From: Cavia porcellus
Taxonomy: Eukaryota; Chordata; Mammalia; Rodentia; Caviidae
Assembly (NCBI RefSeq): GCF_034190915.1
Contig: NW_026947484.1
Span: 139,846,982 to 139,910,981, forward strand
DNA: 64,000 bases
Reading direction: 5' to 3'
Shown: positions 24,801 through 35,939 of the stretch, one piece after another
How positions within the stretch are numbered: position 1 is the first letter of the stretch
Layout of the letters: every line of letters begins with the position of its first letter
Notes under the pieces: model-generated
Told to the model about the DNA's origin: nothing
The model's database searches: none
What the model saw: the letters and a program-made list of their open reading frames with translations, nothing else
Translations under genes and position numbers: made by a program

Positions 24801-25722
24801 CAATAAATTTTCCTCTCAGAACGGCTTTCATTGCATCCCACAGATTCCGGTAAGTTGTATCTGCATTTTCATTTTCTTTTAGGTATTGTTTAATTTCTTC
24901 TTTAATTTCTTCTGTGACCCACTGATTACTCAAGAGTGTGTTATTTAGTTTCCATGTGTTTGCGGAATTTTTGCAGTATCCTTTGTCATTAATTTCTAAT
25001 TTCAGAGCGCTATGATCCGATAATATGCAAGGGATGATTTCAACTCTTTTGCATTTGCTTAAATATGTTCTGTGAGCTAATATATGGTCTATTTTAGAAA
25101 ATGATCCATGTACTGCTGAGAAGAATGTGTATTCTGATGTTGTTGGGTGGAACATTCTGTATATGTCTATCAAACCCATTTGTTCACAGGTGTGATTCAG
25201 TTCTGTTATTTCTTTGCTCATTTTCTGTCTGGTTGATCTGTCCCTTGGTGTCCGTGGTGTATTAAGGTCTCCTGTTACAATTGTGTTACTGATAATTTGA
25301 GTTTTCATTTCTGTTAATAATTGTTTTATATAACTGGGTGCTCTGGAGTTTGGTGCGTATATATTTAAGATAGTTATCTCTTCCTCTTGGAGTTTTCCCC
25401 TTACGAGTATGTAGTGACCTTCTTTGTCCTTTATGGTCATTGTTGGTTTAAAGTTCACGTTGTCTGCAAACAGAATGGCTACTCCTGCCTTTTTTTGGAT
25501 TCCTGCTGCATGAAGAATTGTTTTCCATCCTTTGACTTTCAGTCTGTGAGTATCTTTCTGGGTTAGATGGGTTTCCTGTAAACAGCATATGGTTGGATTT
25601 TGTTTCTTGATCCATTCTGCTAGTCTGTTTCTTTTGATTGGTGCATTGAGACCATTTACATTAATGGTTATTACTGTTAAATGCTGGTTAATTGTAGGAA
25701 TGTTATCTCTCTGCTGTTGCAT
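21886..25722 (-). CDS. L1 ORF2 protein: endonuclease and reverse transcriptase (intact, 1278 aa)
   Basis: This enzyme nicks target DNA and copies the L1 RNA into the nick (target-primed reverse transcription). The frame is open for 1278 codons from an ATG 19 bp after ORF1; human ORF2 has 1275. The AP-like endonuclease (residues 1-240) shows E50 in QETHL, Y122 in YAPN, D152 and N154 in GDLNTP, D212 in KIDH, and D236-H237 in SDH. The reverse transcriptase (about 470-780) shows GPDGF, YRPISL, D607 in [22 protein letters not shown], and D709-D710 in FADD. The C-terminal Cys/His cluster is C1136, C1140, H1148, C1153. Key residues are shifted +7 from the human numbering throughout. I see no missing catalytic residue. 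Activity itself is inference. Confidence 0.97.
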   Translation of the reverse strand: MQQQRDNIPTINQHLTVITINVNGLNAPIKRNRLAEWIKKQNPTICCLQETHLTQKDTHRLKVKGWKTILHAAGIQKKAGVAILFADNVNFKPTMTIKDKEGHYILVRGKLQEEEITILNIYAPNSRAPSYIKQLLTEMKTQIISNTIVTGDLNTPRTPRDRSTRQKMSKEITELNHTCEQMGLIDIYRMFHPTTSEYTFFSAVHGSFSKIDHILAHRTYLSKCKRVEIIPCILSDHSALKLEINDKGYCKNSANTWKLNNTLLSNQWVTEEIKEEIKQYLKENENADTTYRNLWDAMKAVLRGKFIALSTHIRKTERIQINNLMLHLKQLEKEEQVKPKAKRREEIIKIRAEINAIETKKTIQRINESKSWFFERINKIDKPLANLIKKRKEKAQIHAIRNEKGEITTDPIEIQRIINTYFENFYSQKFEKTEEIDRFLEAYEVPKLDQEDIKLLNNPISANEIENVIGSLPTKKSPGPDGFTAEFYKKYKEDLMPTLLKLFNEIEREAILPKSFLEANITLVPKPDKDPTIKENYRPISLMNTDAKILNKILANRIQQIIKKVIHHDQVGFIPGMQGWFNIRKSINVIHHINKAKNKNHMIISIDAEKAFDKVQHLFMIRTLQKIGINGLYLNIIKAIYDKPTASIILNGQKLKAFTLKSGTRQGCPLSPLLFNIVLEVLARAIRQEREIKGVKIGKEEVKLSLFADDMILYIEDPLNSIEILLDTINKFSNVAGYKINTQKSIAFLYTNNKITEREIRETGLFTLASKKMKYLGITLTKEVKDLYSENYNTLKKEIEDDLRKWKDIPCSWIGRTNIVKMAILPKLLYRFNAIPIEIPSTYLIDLEKSLLNFIWNQKRPRIAKAILSSKDKAGGITIPDLKLYYKATVVKSTWYWNQNRAEDQWNRLEDTTTTTNTLNHLIFDKGAKQVHWKNDSLFNKWCWKNWLSICRKLKLDPCLSPCTKLKCKWVKDLNIKTETLNLLEDKIGRNLGDIGVGKQFMNRTQTTREILPRINNWDHFLLKSFCMSKEISSIVKRKPTNWEKILVNSLSDKGLLSKTYKELKKLRPPKFKDPIQKWASEMNMQFSDEEMQMANKYMKKCSSSLVIREMQIKTTLRYHLTPERMARIKKTDNKCWRGCGEKGTLLHCWWECRLVQPLWRSVWRFLKKLGLEIPFIPAIPLLGIFPEELKASYHSDICAPMFIAAQFVIARSWKQPKCPSTEEWIKKLWYFYTREYYSAIKKDHIEIFINKWAQLETILISEINQSRMCEYRIVSLM

Positions 25723-25741
25723 CTTTATCTTTCGGTTCTGT

Positions 25742-26794
25742 TTAATTATTTGCTTTGCTTAGTGGTTTTTTCCTTTGTGTATCTAAACTGTCTTTCAATA
25801 TTTTTTGCAGGGTTGGTTTGGTGTTCATGAAGTTCTTCAGCTGTTCTTTGTCATGGAAGTATCGTATTGCACCATCTATTTTGAATGATAGTTTTGCAGG
25901 ATATATCAGTCTTGGTTGGAAATCATTTTGCTTTAGGATCTGGAATACTTCACTCCATGCTCTTCTTGACTTTATCGTTTGTGCTGAGAAGTCTGCTGTG
26001 ATTCTGATAGGTTTTCCTTTATAAGTGATTTGTCTTTTCTCTCTGACAGCTTTTAATAATCTATTCTTGTGTTGGATTTCTGGGATGGTGACTATTATAT
26101 GTCTGGGTGTAGTTTTATTTTGGTTATGACTGTTTGGAGTTCTATATGCTTCACTGATCCTGATGTCAGTTTCTGATCTCATGCTTGGGAAATTTTCAGC
26201 TATTACTTCTCTAAATATCCTCCTGACATCCTTCATGTTGTCTCCCTCTCTTTCATTAATCCCTATCATTCTTATGTTATTCTTCTTTGCATCGTCTTGC
26301 AGTTGTTGAATTGTTGTTTCCTGGTTCCTTGTTATTTTCAAAAGATCTTTCCTTTCCTGTTCACTAGCTGCAATCCTGTCTTCAAGGTCTGAAATTCTAT
26401 CTTCACTTTCATTAAGGTGGTTTTTACAACTTTCAGTGGAGTTTTTTATTTCCTGTATATCTCTGTGCATCTGCATTATGTATTCTGTTTGTTTCTTATA
26501 TTGCTCGTCTAGGGATTCTATCTTTTTGTTTAGTTCCTCCAATTTTTTATCTGTGTTTTCTTTAGATATATTTAGAATCTCTTTCATTTCTTTTATCATT
26601 TCTTCTTTTATCTGGGAGATTATTTCGAGTTTGAATTTCTTTAAAGCTTCCTGGAGTTGCTTGTCAATTTCAGTGGCTATTGTGTCCGATATATGAGGTG
26701 GATGGGATATATTTTCTTCTATATACATCGCTCCTAGGGTTTCTTGAGATGGGCTGGAGGTTTGAGGTTGTAATTTGGTCTTTCGTTTTGTCAT
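25742..26794 (-). CDS. L1 ORF1 protein: RNA-binding chaperone (intact, 350 aa)
   Basis: ORF1 proteins form coiled-coil trimers that coat L1 RNA and act as nucleic-acid chaperones in the cytoplasmic ribonucleoprotein. The 350-residue frame starts MTKRKTK at the first ATG after the 5' UTR. Order: basic N-terminus (1-40), a long Glu/Lys/Leu heptad-rich coiled coil (about 45-168), an RRM beginning [15 protein letters not shown] (about 170-260), and a C-terminal domain with [26 protein letters not shown] and YPAKLSF...YFHDKEQL (about 260-325). The length is close to human (338). TAA stop, then 19 bp to the ORF2 ATG, which suits the usual unconventional translation of ORF2 from a bicistronic RNA. 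Confidence 0.96.
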   Translation of the reverse strand: MTKRKTKLQPQTSSPSQETLGAMYIEENISHPPHISDTIATEIDKQLQEALKKFKLEIISQIKEEMIKEMKEILNISKENTDKKLEELNKKIESLDEQYKKQTEYIMQMHRDIQEIKNSTESCKNHLNESEDRISDLEDRIAASEQERKDLLKITRNQETTIQQLQDDAKKNNIRMIGINEREGDNMKDVRRIFREVIAENFPSMRSETDIRISEAYRTPNSHNQNKTTPRHIIVTIPEIQHKNRLLKAVREKRQITYKGKPIRITADFSAQTIKSRRAWSEVFQILKQNDFQPRLIYPAKLSFKIDGAIRYFHDKEQLKNFMNTKPTLQKILKDSLDTQRKKPLSKANN

Positions 26795-27967
26795 TTTCCT
26801 ATATTTCTGTGTTTCAAGTGTTACTTGAAAGCTTCCTCAGGATCTGTTGAAAATCCCCTTCTATGTTTGGAGCTACTGGGACTCTGGCGCCGCGCTACTC
26901 CAAGCCATTAGGCCTACAGAACCAGTGGCCCTCCTCTGCCTGCTCAGAATTCCGCAGTTCCAGACAAGCTGGGCCTCAGGGACACTGTGCGCCCACCTGC
27001 CCCTTGGAAGCTCCACAGTTCTTCAATCGCAGCCGGGTTAGGGTACTCACCACAGGCCGCAGTGCTTCAGGAACCTGTGGACCCTCCCTGGTTGCAGAGA
27101 TATCCACAGTCCTCCAGACACGCAGAGAGGCCAGTGAGGGCACCCCAGATCTGCCCAGCTCCTCCTCTGCAGACCTGTGGCCAGGCACGGCAGCTAAACA
27201 GGCTGGGCTAGGCTGGTAGTGTGGGCCAGCCCACCTATCGGGAGCTCAGCAGGTCTCCAAATGAAGCCGGGAATGGGGAGGCTGATGTGGAAGCCTCAAA
27301 CCCACCTCTCTCCTTCACTGCACCTGGAAGCCTGAGGGAACTCCAGCAGTCTGGGCGCAGAAATCCAGAGTCCTCCAGACACGCAGAGAGGCCAGTGAGG
27401 GCACCCCAGATCTGCCCAGCTCCTCCTCTGCAGACCTATGGCCAGGCACGGCAGCTAAACAGGCTGGGCTAGGCTGGTAGTGTGGGCCAGCCCACCTATC
27501 GGGAGCTCAGCAGGTCTCCAAATGAAGCCGGGAATGGGGAGGCTGATGTGGAAGCCTCAAACCCACCTCTCTCCTTCACTGCACCTGGAAGCCTGAGGGA
27601 ACTCCAGCAGTCTGGGCGCAGAAATCCAGAGTCCTCCAGACACGCAGAGAGGCCAGTGAGGGCACCCCAGATCTGCCCAGCTCCTCCTCTGCAGACCTAT
27701 GGCCAGGCGCGGCAGCTAAACAGTCTGGGCTAGGCTGGTAGTGTGGGCCAGCCCACCTATCGGAAGCTCAGCAAGTCTCCAAATGAAGCCGGGAATGGGG
27801 AGGCTGATGTGGAAGCCTCAAACCCACCTCTCTCCTTCACTGCACCTGGAAGCCTGAGGGAACTCCAGCAGTCTGGGCGCATAAATCCAGAGTCCTCCAG
27901 ACACGCAGAGAGGCCAGTGAGGGCACCCCAGATCTGCCCAGCTCCTCCTCTGCAGACCTGTGGCCAG
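26795..27967 (-). promoter_or_regulatory. 5' UTR / promoter of L1 H with tandem 261-bp monomers
   Basis: About 1.17 kb upstream of ORF1. The distal part (27967-27220) consists of monomers. The proximal part (27219-26795) carries a half-monomer (about 27107-27219) fused to a unique GC-rich tether that runs into ORF1. GC and CpG content are much higher than in the surrounding DNA. By analogy with mouse and rat L1, each monomer would carry internal promoter activity on the minus strand; this has not been shown from the sequence. Confidence 0.85.
27220..27967 (-). repeat. tandem 261-bp L1 promoter monomers (2.9 copies)
   Basis: Full units at 27220-27480 and 27481-27741 and a truncated most-5' unit at 27742-27967, with exact 261-bp spacing. 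By eye the units differ at only a few bases (for example GGCACGG versus GGCGCGG, and CTATGGCC versus CTGTGGCC). The element's 5' end lies inside a monomer, as is common in monomer-bearing L1s. Confidence 0.95.
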
Positions 27968-29716
27968 GTGCCTGCCTTTGTTGCTTAGAATTGTCTTTGT
28001 TATTCTAGGTCTCTTCTGGTTCCAGAAGAACTTTAGAAGTGATTTCGCTAGATCTATGTTGTGTGTTTGAGGTGTGTTGGTGGTATTCTCAATGGGATTG
28101 CATTGAATCTATATGACAGTTTTGGGAGAATGACCATTTCCACAATATTTATTCTTCCTATCCATGAACAAGGGATCTTTTTCCACTTTTGGAGATCCTC
28201 TTCAGTTTTTTTCAGAGTATTATAATTTTCCCTTTATAGATCTTTTACTTTTTTGTGAGATTAATTCCTAAGTATTTCATTTTGTTGGAGCTAGTGTGAA
28301 GGGTGTGGCTTCTCATTTCCCTCTCAGTGATTTTGCTGTTAGTGTAGAGGAATGCTCTTCATTTTTGAGTATTGACTCTGTATCCATCTACATTGCTGAA
28401 TTTATTTATTATATCTAGGAATATAGTTTTAGGGGTATTCTGTGGAGAGTATTGTGTCATCTTCAAATAATGATAATTTAACTTCCTCTTTTCCTGTCCT
28501 TACTCCTTTTATTTCTCTCCCTTGTCTAATTGCTCTGGCTAGTATTTCCAGTACTACGTTGAACAGGAGCAGTGATAATGGACATCCTTGTCTAGTTTCT
28601 GATTTTGAGTCTCTATCGCATTAATTTCTGCTGTGATCTTTATAATTTCCTCCCTTCTTTGGCTTTGGGCTTGACTTGCTATTCCTTTTCTAGATGTTTA
28701 AGGTGTAACATCAGGTTGTTTGTTTGCTTTCATTCTGTTTTCCTGATATGGGAACTCAGTGCAATAAATATTTCTCTGAGGATTGTTTTCATTGAATCCC
28801 ACAGATTTTGGTAAGTTATATTTGTATTTTTGTTTGCTTGTCTGTATTGTTTAATTTCTTCTTTAATATCCCCTGTGACCCACTGATTTCTCAAGAGTGT
28901 ATTATTCAATTTTCATGTGTTTGCGGGGAGTTCTGCAGTTTATTTTATCATTATTTTCTAGTTTCATGGCGGTATGATCTTACAACATACATGGGATAGT
29001 TTCAACACTTTTGCATTTACTTAAATATGTTCTGTGAGCTAGTATATGGTCTATTTTAAAGACTATCCTATGTGCTGCTGAGAAGAATGTATATTCTGCT
29101 GTTGTTGGATGGAACACTCTGTACACATCTATCAAGTCCATTTGTTCACAGGTGTGATTCAATTCTGTTATTTCTTTGCTAATTTTCTGTCTGGTTGATC
29201 TGTCCCTTGGTATCAATGGTGTGTTAAGGCCTCCTGTTATAATTGTTATTGCTTATTTGATTTTTCATTTCTGTTAATATTTGCTTTTAATTGCTGGGTG
29301 CTCTGGAATTTGGTGCATATGTATTTAAAATTGTTATCTCTTCCTCTTGAAATTTTCCCCTGACTAGTATATAGTGACCTTCTTTATCTCTTAGAATCAT
29401 TCTTGGTTTGAAGTTTACATTGTCTGCAAGCAGAATAGCTACCCCTGCCTTTTTTTTTTTTTTTTTTTTTTGGATTCCTGTTGCATGAAGTATTGTTTTC
29501 CATCCTTTGACTTTCAGTCTATGAGTTTCTTTTTGGGTTAGATGGGTTTCCTGTAGACAGCATTTGGTTGGATGTTATTTTCTGATCCATTCTGCCTGTC
29601 TGCTTCTTTTAACTGGTGAATTGAGACCATTTACATTAATGGTTATAACTGGTATATATTGGTTTATTGTTAACATGTTGTCTTTCTGCTGTTGCATATT
29701 TACCTCTCCATTCTGT

Positions 29717-30780
29717 TTAGTTGTCTGCCTTGCTTAGTGGTTTTTTCCTATGTGTATCTAGAATGTCTTTCAGTATTCTTTGCAGGGTTGGTTTGGTGAA
29801 TATGAAATTCTTCAGCTGTTCTTTTTGATGTAAATATCTTATTTCTCTATCCATTTTGAAAGACAGTTTTTCAAGGTAAAACAGTCTAGGTTGGAAGCTG
29901 GTTTCCTTTGGGATCTGAAATACTTCACTCCATTCTCTTTTTGACTTCATTGTTTGTGCTCAGAAGTCTGCTGTAATTCTTTGGTTTTCCTTTTTTTTTT
30001 TTTTTTTTTTTGTGATGTGTCCTTTCTCTCTAACAGCTTTTAATATTCTATTCTTATGTTAGGTTTCTGGGATGGTAATTATTATGTCTGTGTGTAGTTT
30101 TATTTTGGTTATGGCTATTTGGAATTCTATGTTTCACTGATTTGTATGTCAGTTTCCATTCTCATGTTTCAGAAATTTTCAGCTATTATTTCTGTAAATA
30201 GCTTCTGATATCATTTGTGTTGTACCCTTCTTTTTCATTTATCCCTATCAATCTTATGTTGTTTTTCTTTGAATCATCTTGCAACTGTTGAATTGTTATT
30301 TCCTGATTCTTTGTTATTTTTAAAAGATCTTTCCTTTCCTTTTCACTAGCTGCAATCTTGTCTTCGAGGTCTGAAATTCTATCTCCACTTGTGTTGAGGT
30401 AGTTTTGAACACTTTCAATGGAATTTTTTATTTCCTGTATATCTCTTTGAATCTGCTTCATGTATTGTTTGTTTCTTATATTGTTCATCCAGGGATTCTA
30501 TCTTTTTGTTTTGTTCCTCTAATTTTTAACTGTGTCTTCTTTAGATGTGTTCAGCATTTCTTTCACTACATTTGTTATTTCTTCTTTTACCTCAGAGATT
30601 ATTTCTAATTTGAATTCCTTTAAACCTTCCTGGATTTGCTTCTTCATTTCAGTTGCTATTATCTCAGGTATTTCAGGTATATGGCATATATTTTCTTCTA
30701 TGTACATGGCTCCTAGGCTTTCTTGGGATGGGATCGAGGTTTAAGATTGCATTTTGGTCTTTCATCTTGTCATCTTCCTA
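29717..30780 (-). pseudogene. ORF1 relic of L1 G
   Basis: Broken ORF1 closely related to that of H. It shows the MYIEENICHIPEIPEIIATEM segment near 30700, coiled-coil residues to about 30310, the KKNNIRLIGINEKEG RRM start near 30250, and the KLSFKMD...RYLHQKEQLKNF C-terminal block near 29820-29880. Poly-T runs at about 29452-29471 and 29993-30012 interrupt this L1 (the first in ORF2, the second in ORF1). Confidence 0.85.
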
Positions 30781-30784
30781 TATT

Positions 30785-31173
30785 TCATTGTTTCAAGTGA
30801 TGTTCCAAAGCTTCCCCTGGGCATTTAGAAATTGCCTCATATGCCCTTGGTTCTTGTGATTGAATGAAGGTTGCTGAGCGTGTTCCAATTAGGTCCACAG
30901 GACCTCCCATGCCACCTCCGGTGTTCCAGGAAGCTGAGGAGGCTCTTAACCACTGTGGGAGATGGTCCAAAGCTAGCTCTGGGCTAGCACTGATGCACTG
31001 GAACCAACCCACCTCATGTGCCCTTAGATCCCCTGATTGAAGAAGGTCTCTGGGCAAGATCTAGTCTGGCCTGCAAAACTTCCCAAGCCTAGTCTAGTGT
31101 GGTTGGAGGCTATGCAGGTCCTTAACCACTGGGAGCATGATCTTAAACTCTCCCTGGGCCAGTGCCAGTGTGC
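30785..31173 (-). promoter_or_regulatory. 5' UTR of L1 G with ~177-bp repeats
   Basis: Two diverged units are visible. 'CTTAACCACTGTGGGAG' at 30944 and 'CTTAACCACTGGGAGC' at 31121 sit 177 bases apart within matching context. The same unit type, in sense, forms the 5' UTR of L1 K (49185-49560), so G and K share a promoter type distinct from H and C. Confidence 0.65.
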
Positions 31174-31530
31174 TAAAGGGAAATAAATCTGACACAGATT
31201 TATAAATATTGCATCATCTCTCTGGTGTGAGAAACTAAAAGCTTAAGAAAGAACCAAATTGTACAATAGATATTGTAAAATAAGAAGAAATTGTTCAAAA
31301 AGAAAGTAAAACTAAGAAGGGGGAGAGGGTAAGGAAGGGAAATAATGAATAAAGGAAAAGAAAAAATGAGAAAAGAAGGATAAAATATAAATAGAACTTT
31401 TTGAGTGGGGGTTGCAGAGTGAGGACAGCAATAAGAAAAAAAAGAGGAATCCATATACAAATTCCCTATAATGAATGTGATCACTATGTATACCTAAATT
31501 TACCAATAAACTTAATTTAAATAAATAACA
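31174..31530 (+). mobile_element. old L1 'A', piece 6: 3' UTR and tail
   Basis: Resumes with GGGAAATAAATC, the last ORF2 codons region, then an A-rich 3' UTR ('CAAATTGTACAATAGATATTGT' type text shared with L1 J at about 45235-45255). It ends in an AATAAA-containing A-rich tail near 31505-31530. Confidence 0.75.
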
Positions 31531-33170
31531 AATTGTGCTGGGAAAACTGGACACTGATATGCTGAAGATTGAACATAGATCCATAGCTCTCACAATGCAC
31601 TAAACTAAAATCATAATGGATCAAATATCTAAACATTAGAATAGAAACATTTAATCTACTGAAAGATGAAACAGACAAAACTCTTATAAACATAGATGCC
31701 AGCAGGCTTTCTAAACAAAACCTTGGTTGTAAGGAAACAATAACAAGAATCAATATGTGTGATCATTTCAAATTAAAATCTGAATAGCAAAAAACAAACA
31801 CCAACAGAAAGGAAATAATTTTTGCCAGCTACTCCTTAAAGACTAATACCTAGAATATATAAAGTCTAATTAGACTCCCTAAAATAGTAAAAAAATGGGT
31901 ATGTGAAATGAACGGATACTTTGCATATGAGGAAGTACAAACAGCCAATAAATACATGAAAAAATATTCTTACTGCCCATTTGACAAATGCAAATTAAAA
32001 CAATGAGATTCCATCTCACTCGAAAGTCATACTATTACCAAGAACAAATAACAACTTCTGGGAGGGCTGTGGGACAGGAAGGAACTGTTGCAGCAACAGT
32101 GAAGGAACAGTGAAGCAACTGTTCTCCACTGTTGGTGCGACTGGAAATGGATAGAGCTATTATGGAAATCAGTATAAGATGTCTAAAAAAATAATAAAAA
32201 TAAAAATTCCATTTCACTTCTAAAATCTTTTATCATCAACCCCATCCACTTTTTTGCTTTATTGTGTTTGTTTCATAGCATTTTGTTTATAGTTATATTA
32301 ACATTTGTTTTATAATATTTTAATGATGTATATACTTGCCTGTTTTTTCAAAATGTGTACTTGTCAAAGTCAATGACTATAATTGTATAATTAATGATCT
32401 ATCATACATGGTATAACTGAAATTTTATTGGCAACATGAATAAATATAGGTTCAGTTTTTAAAAAGGAAAGAAAAAAAAGAAAGAGAAAAACAGAAAGAA
32501 AAAATATCAAATTTCATTTGATCCAGCTATTCTTTGTCTAGGTGTCTTCCCAAAAGAATTAAAGTCATCACACCACAATGATACATACTCATGTTTATAA
32601 CAGCACAATTCATAACATCAAAATCCTGGAAATGGCCTATATGTCTATCAACAGAATAGAAAATGTGATATTTATATATAATTGAGTAGTACTCTGCCAG
32701 AAAGAAGGATAAACTTGATTCATTTGTTGGGAAATGAATGCAGCTTGAGTTAAAGTTAAATGAAATAAATCAAATACACAAGCTTTAATATTACATGATA
32801 ACTATTATATGACAAACATAATACATAAGTGCAATATAAAAGACAGACAAGAATAGGAAAAAAAAGAAGAGAAAAAAGTTGCAGTGCAACATAACAAATG
32901 AATCTAAAAGTGTACTTTGATTTAGTATATTTGTCTCATGTGTTTTATATGTTGTTTGCCTACTGATCTGACAGTTAAACTGTACATATGATAATTATCT
33001 TTATAAAGATTTTTAACATATGAATCTGATGGTGGAAAAAAGGGGTAGAGAGATGAAGGAGAAAGGGAAAAAAGTTATATATATGTTCCAATTCCACACA
33101 ATGAATGTAATGATAATTTACTGCAAATGTGTGCTGTACTAATGAAAATGTAAAAAATAAATTTTCAAAG
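31531..33170 (+). mobile_element. 5'-truncated old L1 'I' with an inserted ~285-bp sequence
   Basis: Starts in ORF2 at the WCWENW-like position (about residue 943). It runs through the C-terminus to the ORF2 end (about 32790) and an A-rich 3' UTR ending AAAAAATAAA near 33168. ORF2 is full of stops. It is interrupted at 32219-32505 by unrelated sequence. Confidence 0.8.
32219..32505 (+). mobile_element. candidate retrocopy of an unidentified mRNA 3' end inside L1 I
   Basis: About 285 bases with no L1 similarity break the ORF2 reading of L1 I between the SHLKCPF-like and DPAIP-like positions. They end with AATAAA (about 32443) followed some 15 bases later by an A-rich tail (32459-32505), the layout of a retrotransposed 3' UTR. 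Flanking AAATTCCATTT and AAATTTCATTT could be a diverged duplication. I do not recognise the parent transcript. Confidence 0.5.
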
Positions 33171-33199
33171 GATATCTTTGAGTATTAACTCTGAAGAAG

Positions 33200-33990
33200 A
33201 AAATGAGAATGCACCAATGCACCTGGGTAAGCACCTAAAACACCCAGAGGACAGGGGTCAACAATGAATGTAAGGACACAGTGGCTATAGTAGAGGCAAT
33301 GGCACAGCACAAGAGTCATTGTCTATCCATCCCTGGAGAGGCATGTACACCTTCCATGTGTTTATGCCTGTACTTGCTCAGGAAGGAAAAAGACAATGTA
33401 GTGAGAAAGGGAATGAAATCCCTCATTAAACCAACCAAGCCACAAAGAAGGAGGGGGCATTATATCACAATAGCAGACAAGAGTGAGTGGAGAAAAAAAA
33501 AGGAAGACTGTGTTGGCTGATAAACTCAGCAGAAGGCTTCAGAATTCTTTGGCCAGTAAAGGCACAGGTCCCTACCCACACTGAGCGCAACACTGTTTGG
33601 GTCAGGCAGGCAGTCAGAGCTTCCATATACAGCCCAAAAACACTACACACACAGCATCACATGTGGGCAGCACAGATGCAATGAAGAGTGGCAGCCCCAA
33701 TCTGAACTCTCCTTGCTCTTCCATCTACACAGGAAATACAATCTGTGGTGAACAGGGAAAAAAAGTGCTCAGCTCATGGCTACTGTCTGTAGGTACACAA
33801 GCATGGAGAAAATAGCCGAACTGAAGGTGTTAGGGAAAACTTCATGGAGATTATGGGCCTTCGAAAAGAGAGCCAGAGGGTGCAGGTATAAGGAGCAGCC
33901 TGAAGGAGGGAAAGGAGAGGAGAAAGCTGAACACCAGCTGAGCAAGGTCTCCCAGGGACAGTTGGCAGACCAGATGCCAAATTGAGTTGC
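33200..33990. repeat. unnamed dispersed repeat, copy 1
   Basis: Shares two blocks with 62960-63905. Block 1 (about 33330-33660, plus) includes 'GCTCAGGAAGGAAA', 'GATGAGTGGAGAAA'-like and 'CCTACCCACACTGAGCGCA' text. Block 2 (33780-33990) matches block 2 of the other copy only when reversed (peptide-level signature GLPTVPxRPCSAGxQLS on minus here, on plus there). No coding capacity is evident. Family unknown to me; it could be LTR-derived. Confidence 0.55.
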
Positions 33991-34019
33991 ACTGGGCAGG
34001 CTGGCCTCAAAAGGCCCAA

Positions 34020-34886
34020 GTTAAGTAGCTCTAAAACTGGCAGGAAGGTTACACACCAGAGGTTTTTATACCAGATATTTTGATCTGTTGGTATTGGAAA
34101 CTAATACTAAACTTCTATAAAAGGGAAAGATCAGTTACAGGAGGAGGAGAATGTACTGGCCAGTTATCCAAACTTATGTGTCAAGTCTTGTTTTGAACAA
34201 GTGGGTCATGAGATAAATGTTCAATCACTTAATCCTTGGGGATAAAGTCAAGGTATATATTTTATCATATTCTAAACTTTCTTCATGCCTTGCAGAAGCT
34301 TTAACTTTTTAAATACTCAGTTTGATTGGAAAAGTAAGTGCACACATTATGACAACGTATCTGTAGGCAAGAACCAGCACTTGGTCCCCCTATTTTCCAT
34401 CTCTGCTCCCAAACTCATGGTACAATAGAGAGATAAAAGGAAAAATATGATAGATTCTGTAAATACTAATGGACAAAATTCTCTGAGAGAGGTAAAGTGC
34501 TTAAGGAGAATCCTTGTGGGCAGGAATTACTAGGCCCTCAAATTGAGAAAAGATGGGATGGATTCAAAGGGGAAAAACTAGGAGAACAAATATTCTAATC
34601 AGAAACTATGGAGTCTGCAAAGATCCAGAAGGACAGAAGTTTTATTAGTCAGCAAGGAGACAAGTGTGAGCAGACCAGATTGCTCAGGTAAAGAGAAAAG
34701 TGCAAGATATCCTTGTAAAGCCACAAGGAACACATCTGGACTATTTTAGGATCCCTTCAGGTGATGCCACCTCCTTTCTCTTCCTCTCAGTGCAGACATG
34801 CATGATCCTCCCAGAGCAGTGATGAACACCTTCTAAAAATCAGATTCTTTGGGAAGAGATTTCTTGTGTTAATAACTCAAAATAGA
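34020..34886. other. unassigned non-coding sequence
   Basis: No repeat or gene recognised. Short open frames lack any motif or conservation signal I can see. Confidence 0.5.
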
Positions 34887-34962
34887 GTCAGGGATGTAGC
34901 TCAGTGGTAGAGAGCTTACCTGGCAAGCATGCCAATTCCTAGTGCCAAAACAATAATAATTC
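34887..34962 (+). mobile_element. ID-like SINE (tRNA-derived)
   Basis: 'GGGATGTAGCTCAGTGGTAGAGAGCTTACCTGGCAAGC' type sequence, a tRNA-like 5' half with an A box, followed by a short A-rich end. This is the typical text of rodent ID elements. Transcribed by RNA polymerase III when active; this copy looks old, with a damaged B box. Confidence 0.8.
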
Positions 34963-35479
34963 AAGAGGTTCAGAAGAAAGAATTAAAGTATCATTTGATG
35001 TATTAGGAAAAAGTAATGACTTCTCTTTGTCCTCCCAGGAAGATTACTGTGGCAGCACAGTGTAGGAATGACTGAAAGAGATGCAGAGAATGCGTCAAGA
35101 ATCACAGAAGGAAATAGAGAAATGGTACAGCATATCTTCTGTTACATAAATTGAAACCAGAGTTCAGAGGGCCAAGCCCTGGCAGAGTGAACAGGACTTT
35201 AGTCAGGATCGGACATGATCACAGCTGTACCTTGCACACACTTTCACAAGACTTAAAACTGGACGTTATCTCTATATCTCCCTCCTACTCGTCATTTGGC
35301 CCTACGCAATCCCTATCCAAGACAGCATGAATGTGTCATCTTTGTCACTGGAAACCCAGCCCTAGTTTAGATCATCTCATTTGTTTCTTACGCCCCCTCC
35401 AAGACTTCTCTGCCTTCTCTGTCTTCCACGAAATCTACTCTCAGAAGTGTAACCAGAGGCATTGCTGGAAATTTAACTT
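34963..35479. other. unassigned non-coding sequence
   Basis: Mixed composition, no recognisable gene or repeat. Confidence 0.5.
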
Positions 35480-35850
35480 CTAACTATATCCCTCTCCCTC
35501 TAAAAGCCCTTCAGTGGAGCCCCAGGCCATAAGGATAAATCTGAGTACCATAGGAAAACACAAAATAACACCAAACCAATTCCTTCACACTCTGTTATTA
35601 CCAATCCCTGCCCCACCCCTAGATTCCCGAACATGATGCTCTAAGAATATTCCAGACTTGGAGCTACCTACAAACACTACATTTCTCCATATTTCCATTC
35701 CAGTACACACTGTTCCTTCTGTTTCAAGTGCACCCACCTCTCCTGCCAGTACATCCTTCTCAGCTCCTCATTCACTATCTAACTTATCTCATTTAACCAC
35801 CTCCCTGCATAGCACATATCAAATTGGACTATCATTTATTTATCTATTCA
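35480..35850 (+). mobile_element. possible ancient LINE-2 relic
   Basis: Pyrimidine-rich text such as 'CACACTGTTCCTTCTGTTT' and 'AGCCCCAGGCCATAAGGATAAA' resembles LINE-2 3' sequence, but the match is weak. Low confidence. Confidence 0.3.
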
Positions 35851-35939
35851 GCCTTCTTCTCAGCATTGCCATATATTGACAGTAAACTCAACTTTTTATT
35901 TCTATGTAGCCAGTGGGCAACACATGTGGGTGCACAGGA

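Larger units (their letters stand above)
20702..27967 (-). mobile_element. intact full-length L1 'H'
   Basis: A 7.27-kb L1 inserted in the ORF2 of G. On its own strand: 5' UTR with tandem 261-bp monomers (27967-26795), ORF1 (26794-25742), a 19-bp spacer, ORF2 (25722-21886), a 3' UTR of about 1.2 kb and an A11 tail (T11 at 20701-20711). A 10-bp target-site duplication TGCCTTTGTT lies at 20692-20701 and 27973-27982, extendable to about 15 bp with one indel. Both ORFs are open from start to stop, unlike every other L1 in the window, so it is the youngest large insertion here. By ORF integrity it may be retrotransposition-competent. Confidence 0.95.
18906..31173 (-). mobile_element. decayed L1 'G', host of intact L1 H
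   Basis: Minus-strand L1 in two parts, 18906-20701 and 27973-31173, separated by H. On its own strand: 5' UTR (31173-30780), ORF1 (about 30770-29720), ORF2 with a deletion of about 1.2 kb near 28610 (from residue ~350 directly to ~665), ORF2 C-terminus (20700-19480), 3' UTR (19470-18935) and an A-rich tail (T-rich on plus, 18906-18935). The flanks AAGTGCAATAATTCTG (18890-18905) and AAGGGAAATAAATCTG (31174-31189) are a diverged 16-bp target-site duplication in L1 A. Confidence 0.85.

Noticed and set aside
27220..27967. Regular direct repeats that could suggest a CRISPR array or satellite
   Set aside because: Units of 261 bp without spacers, upstream of an intact L1 ORF1; they are L1 promoter monomers.
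27221..27988. Three 81-83-codon plus-strand frames, one per monomer, resembling an antisense ORF0
   Set aside because: They begin with GTG and have no ATG. They repeat only because the monomer is 261 bp, a multiple of three, and the sequence is GC-rich.
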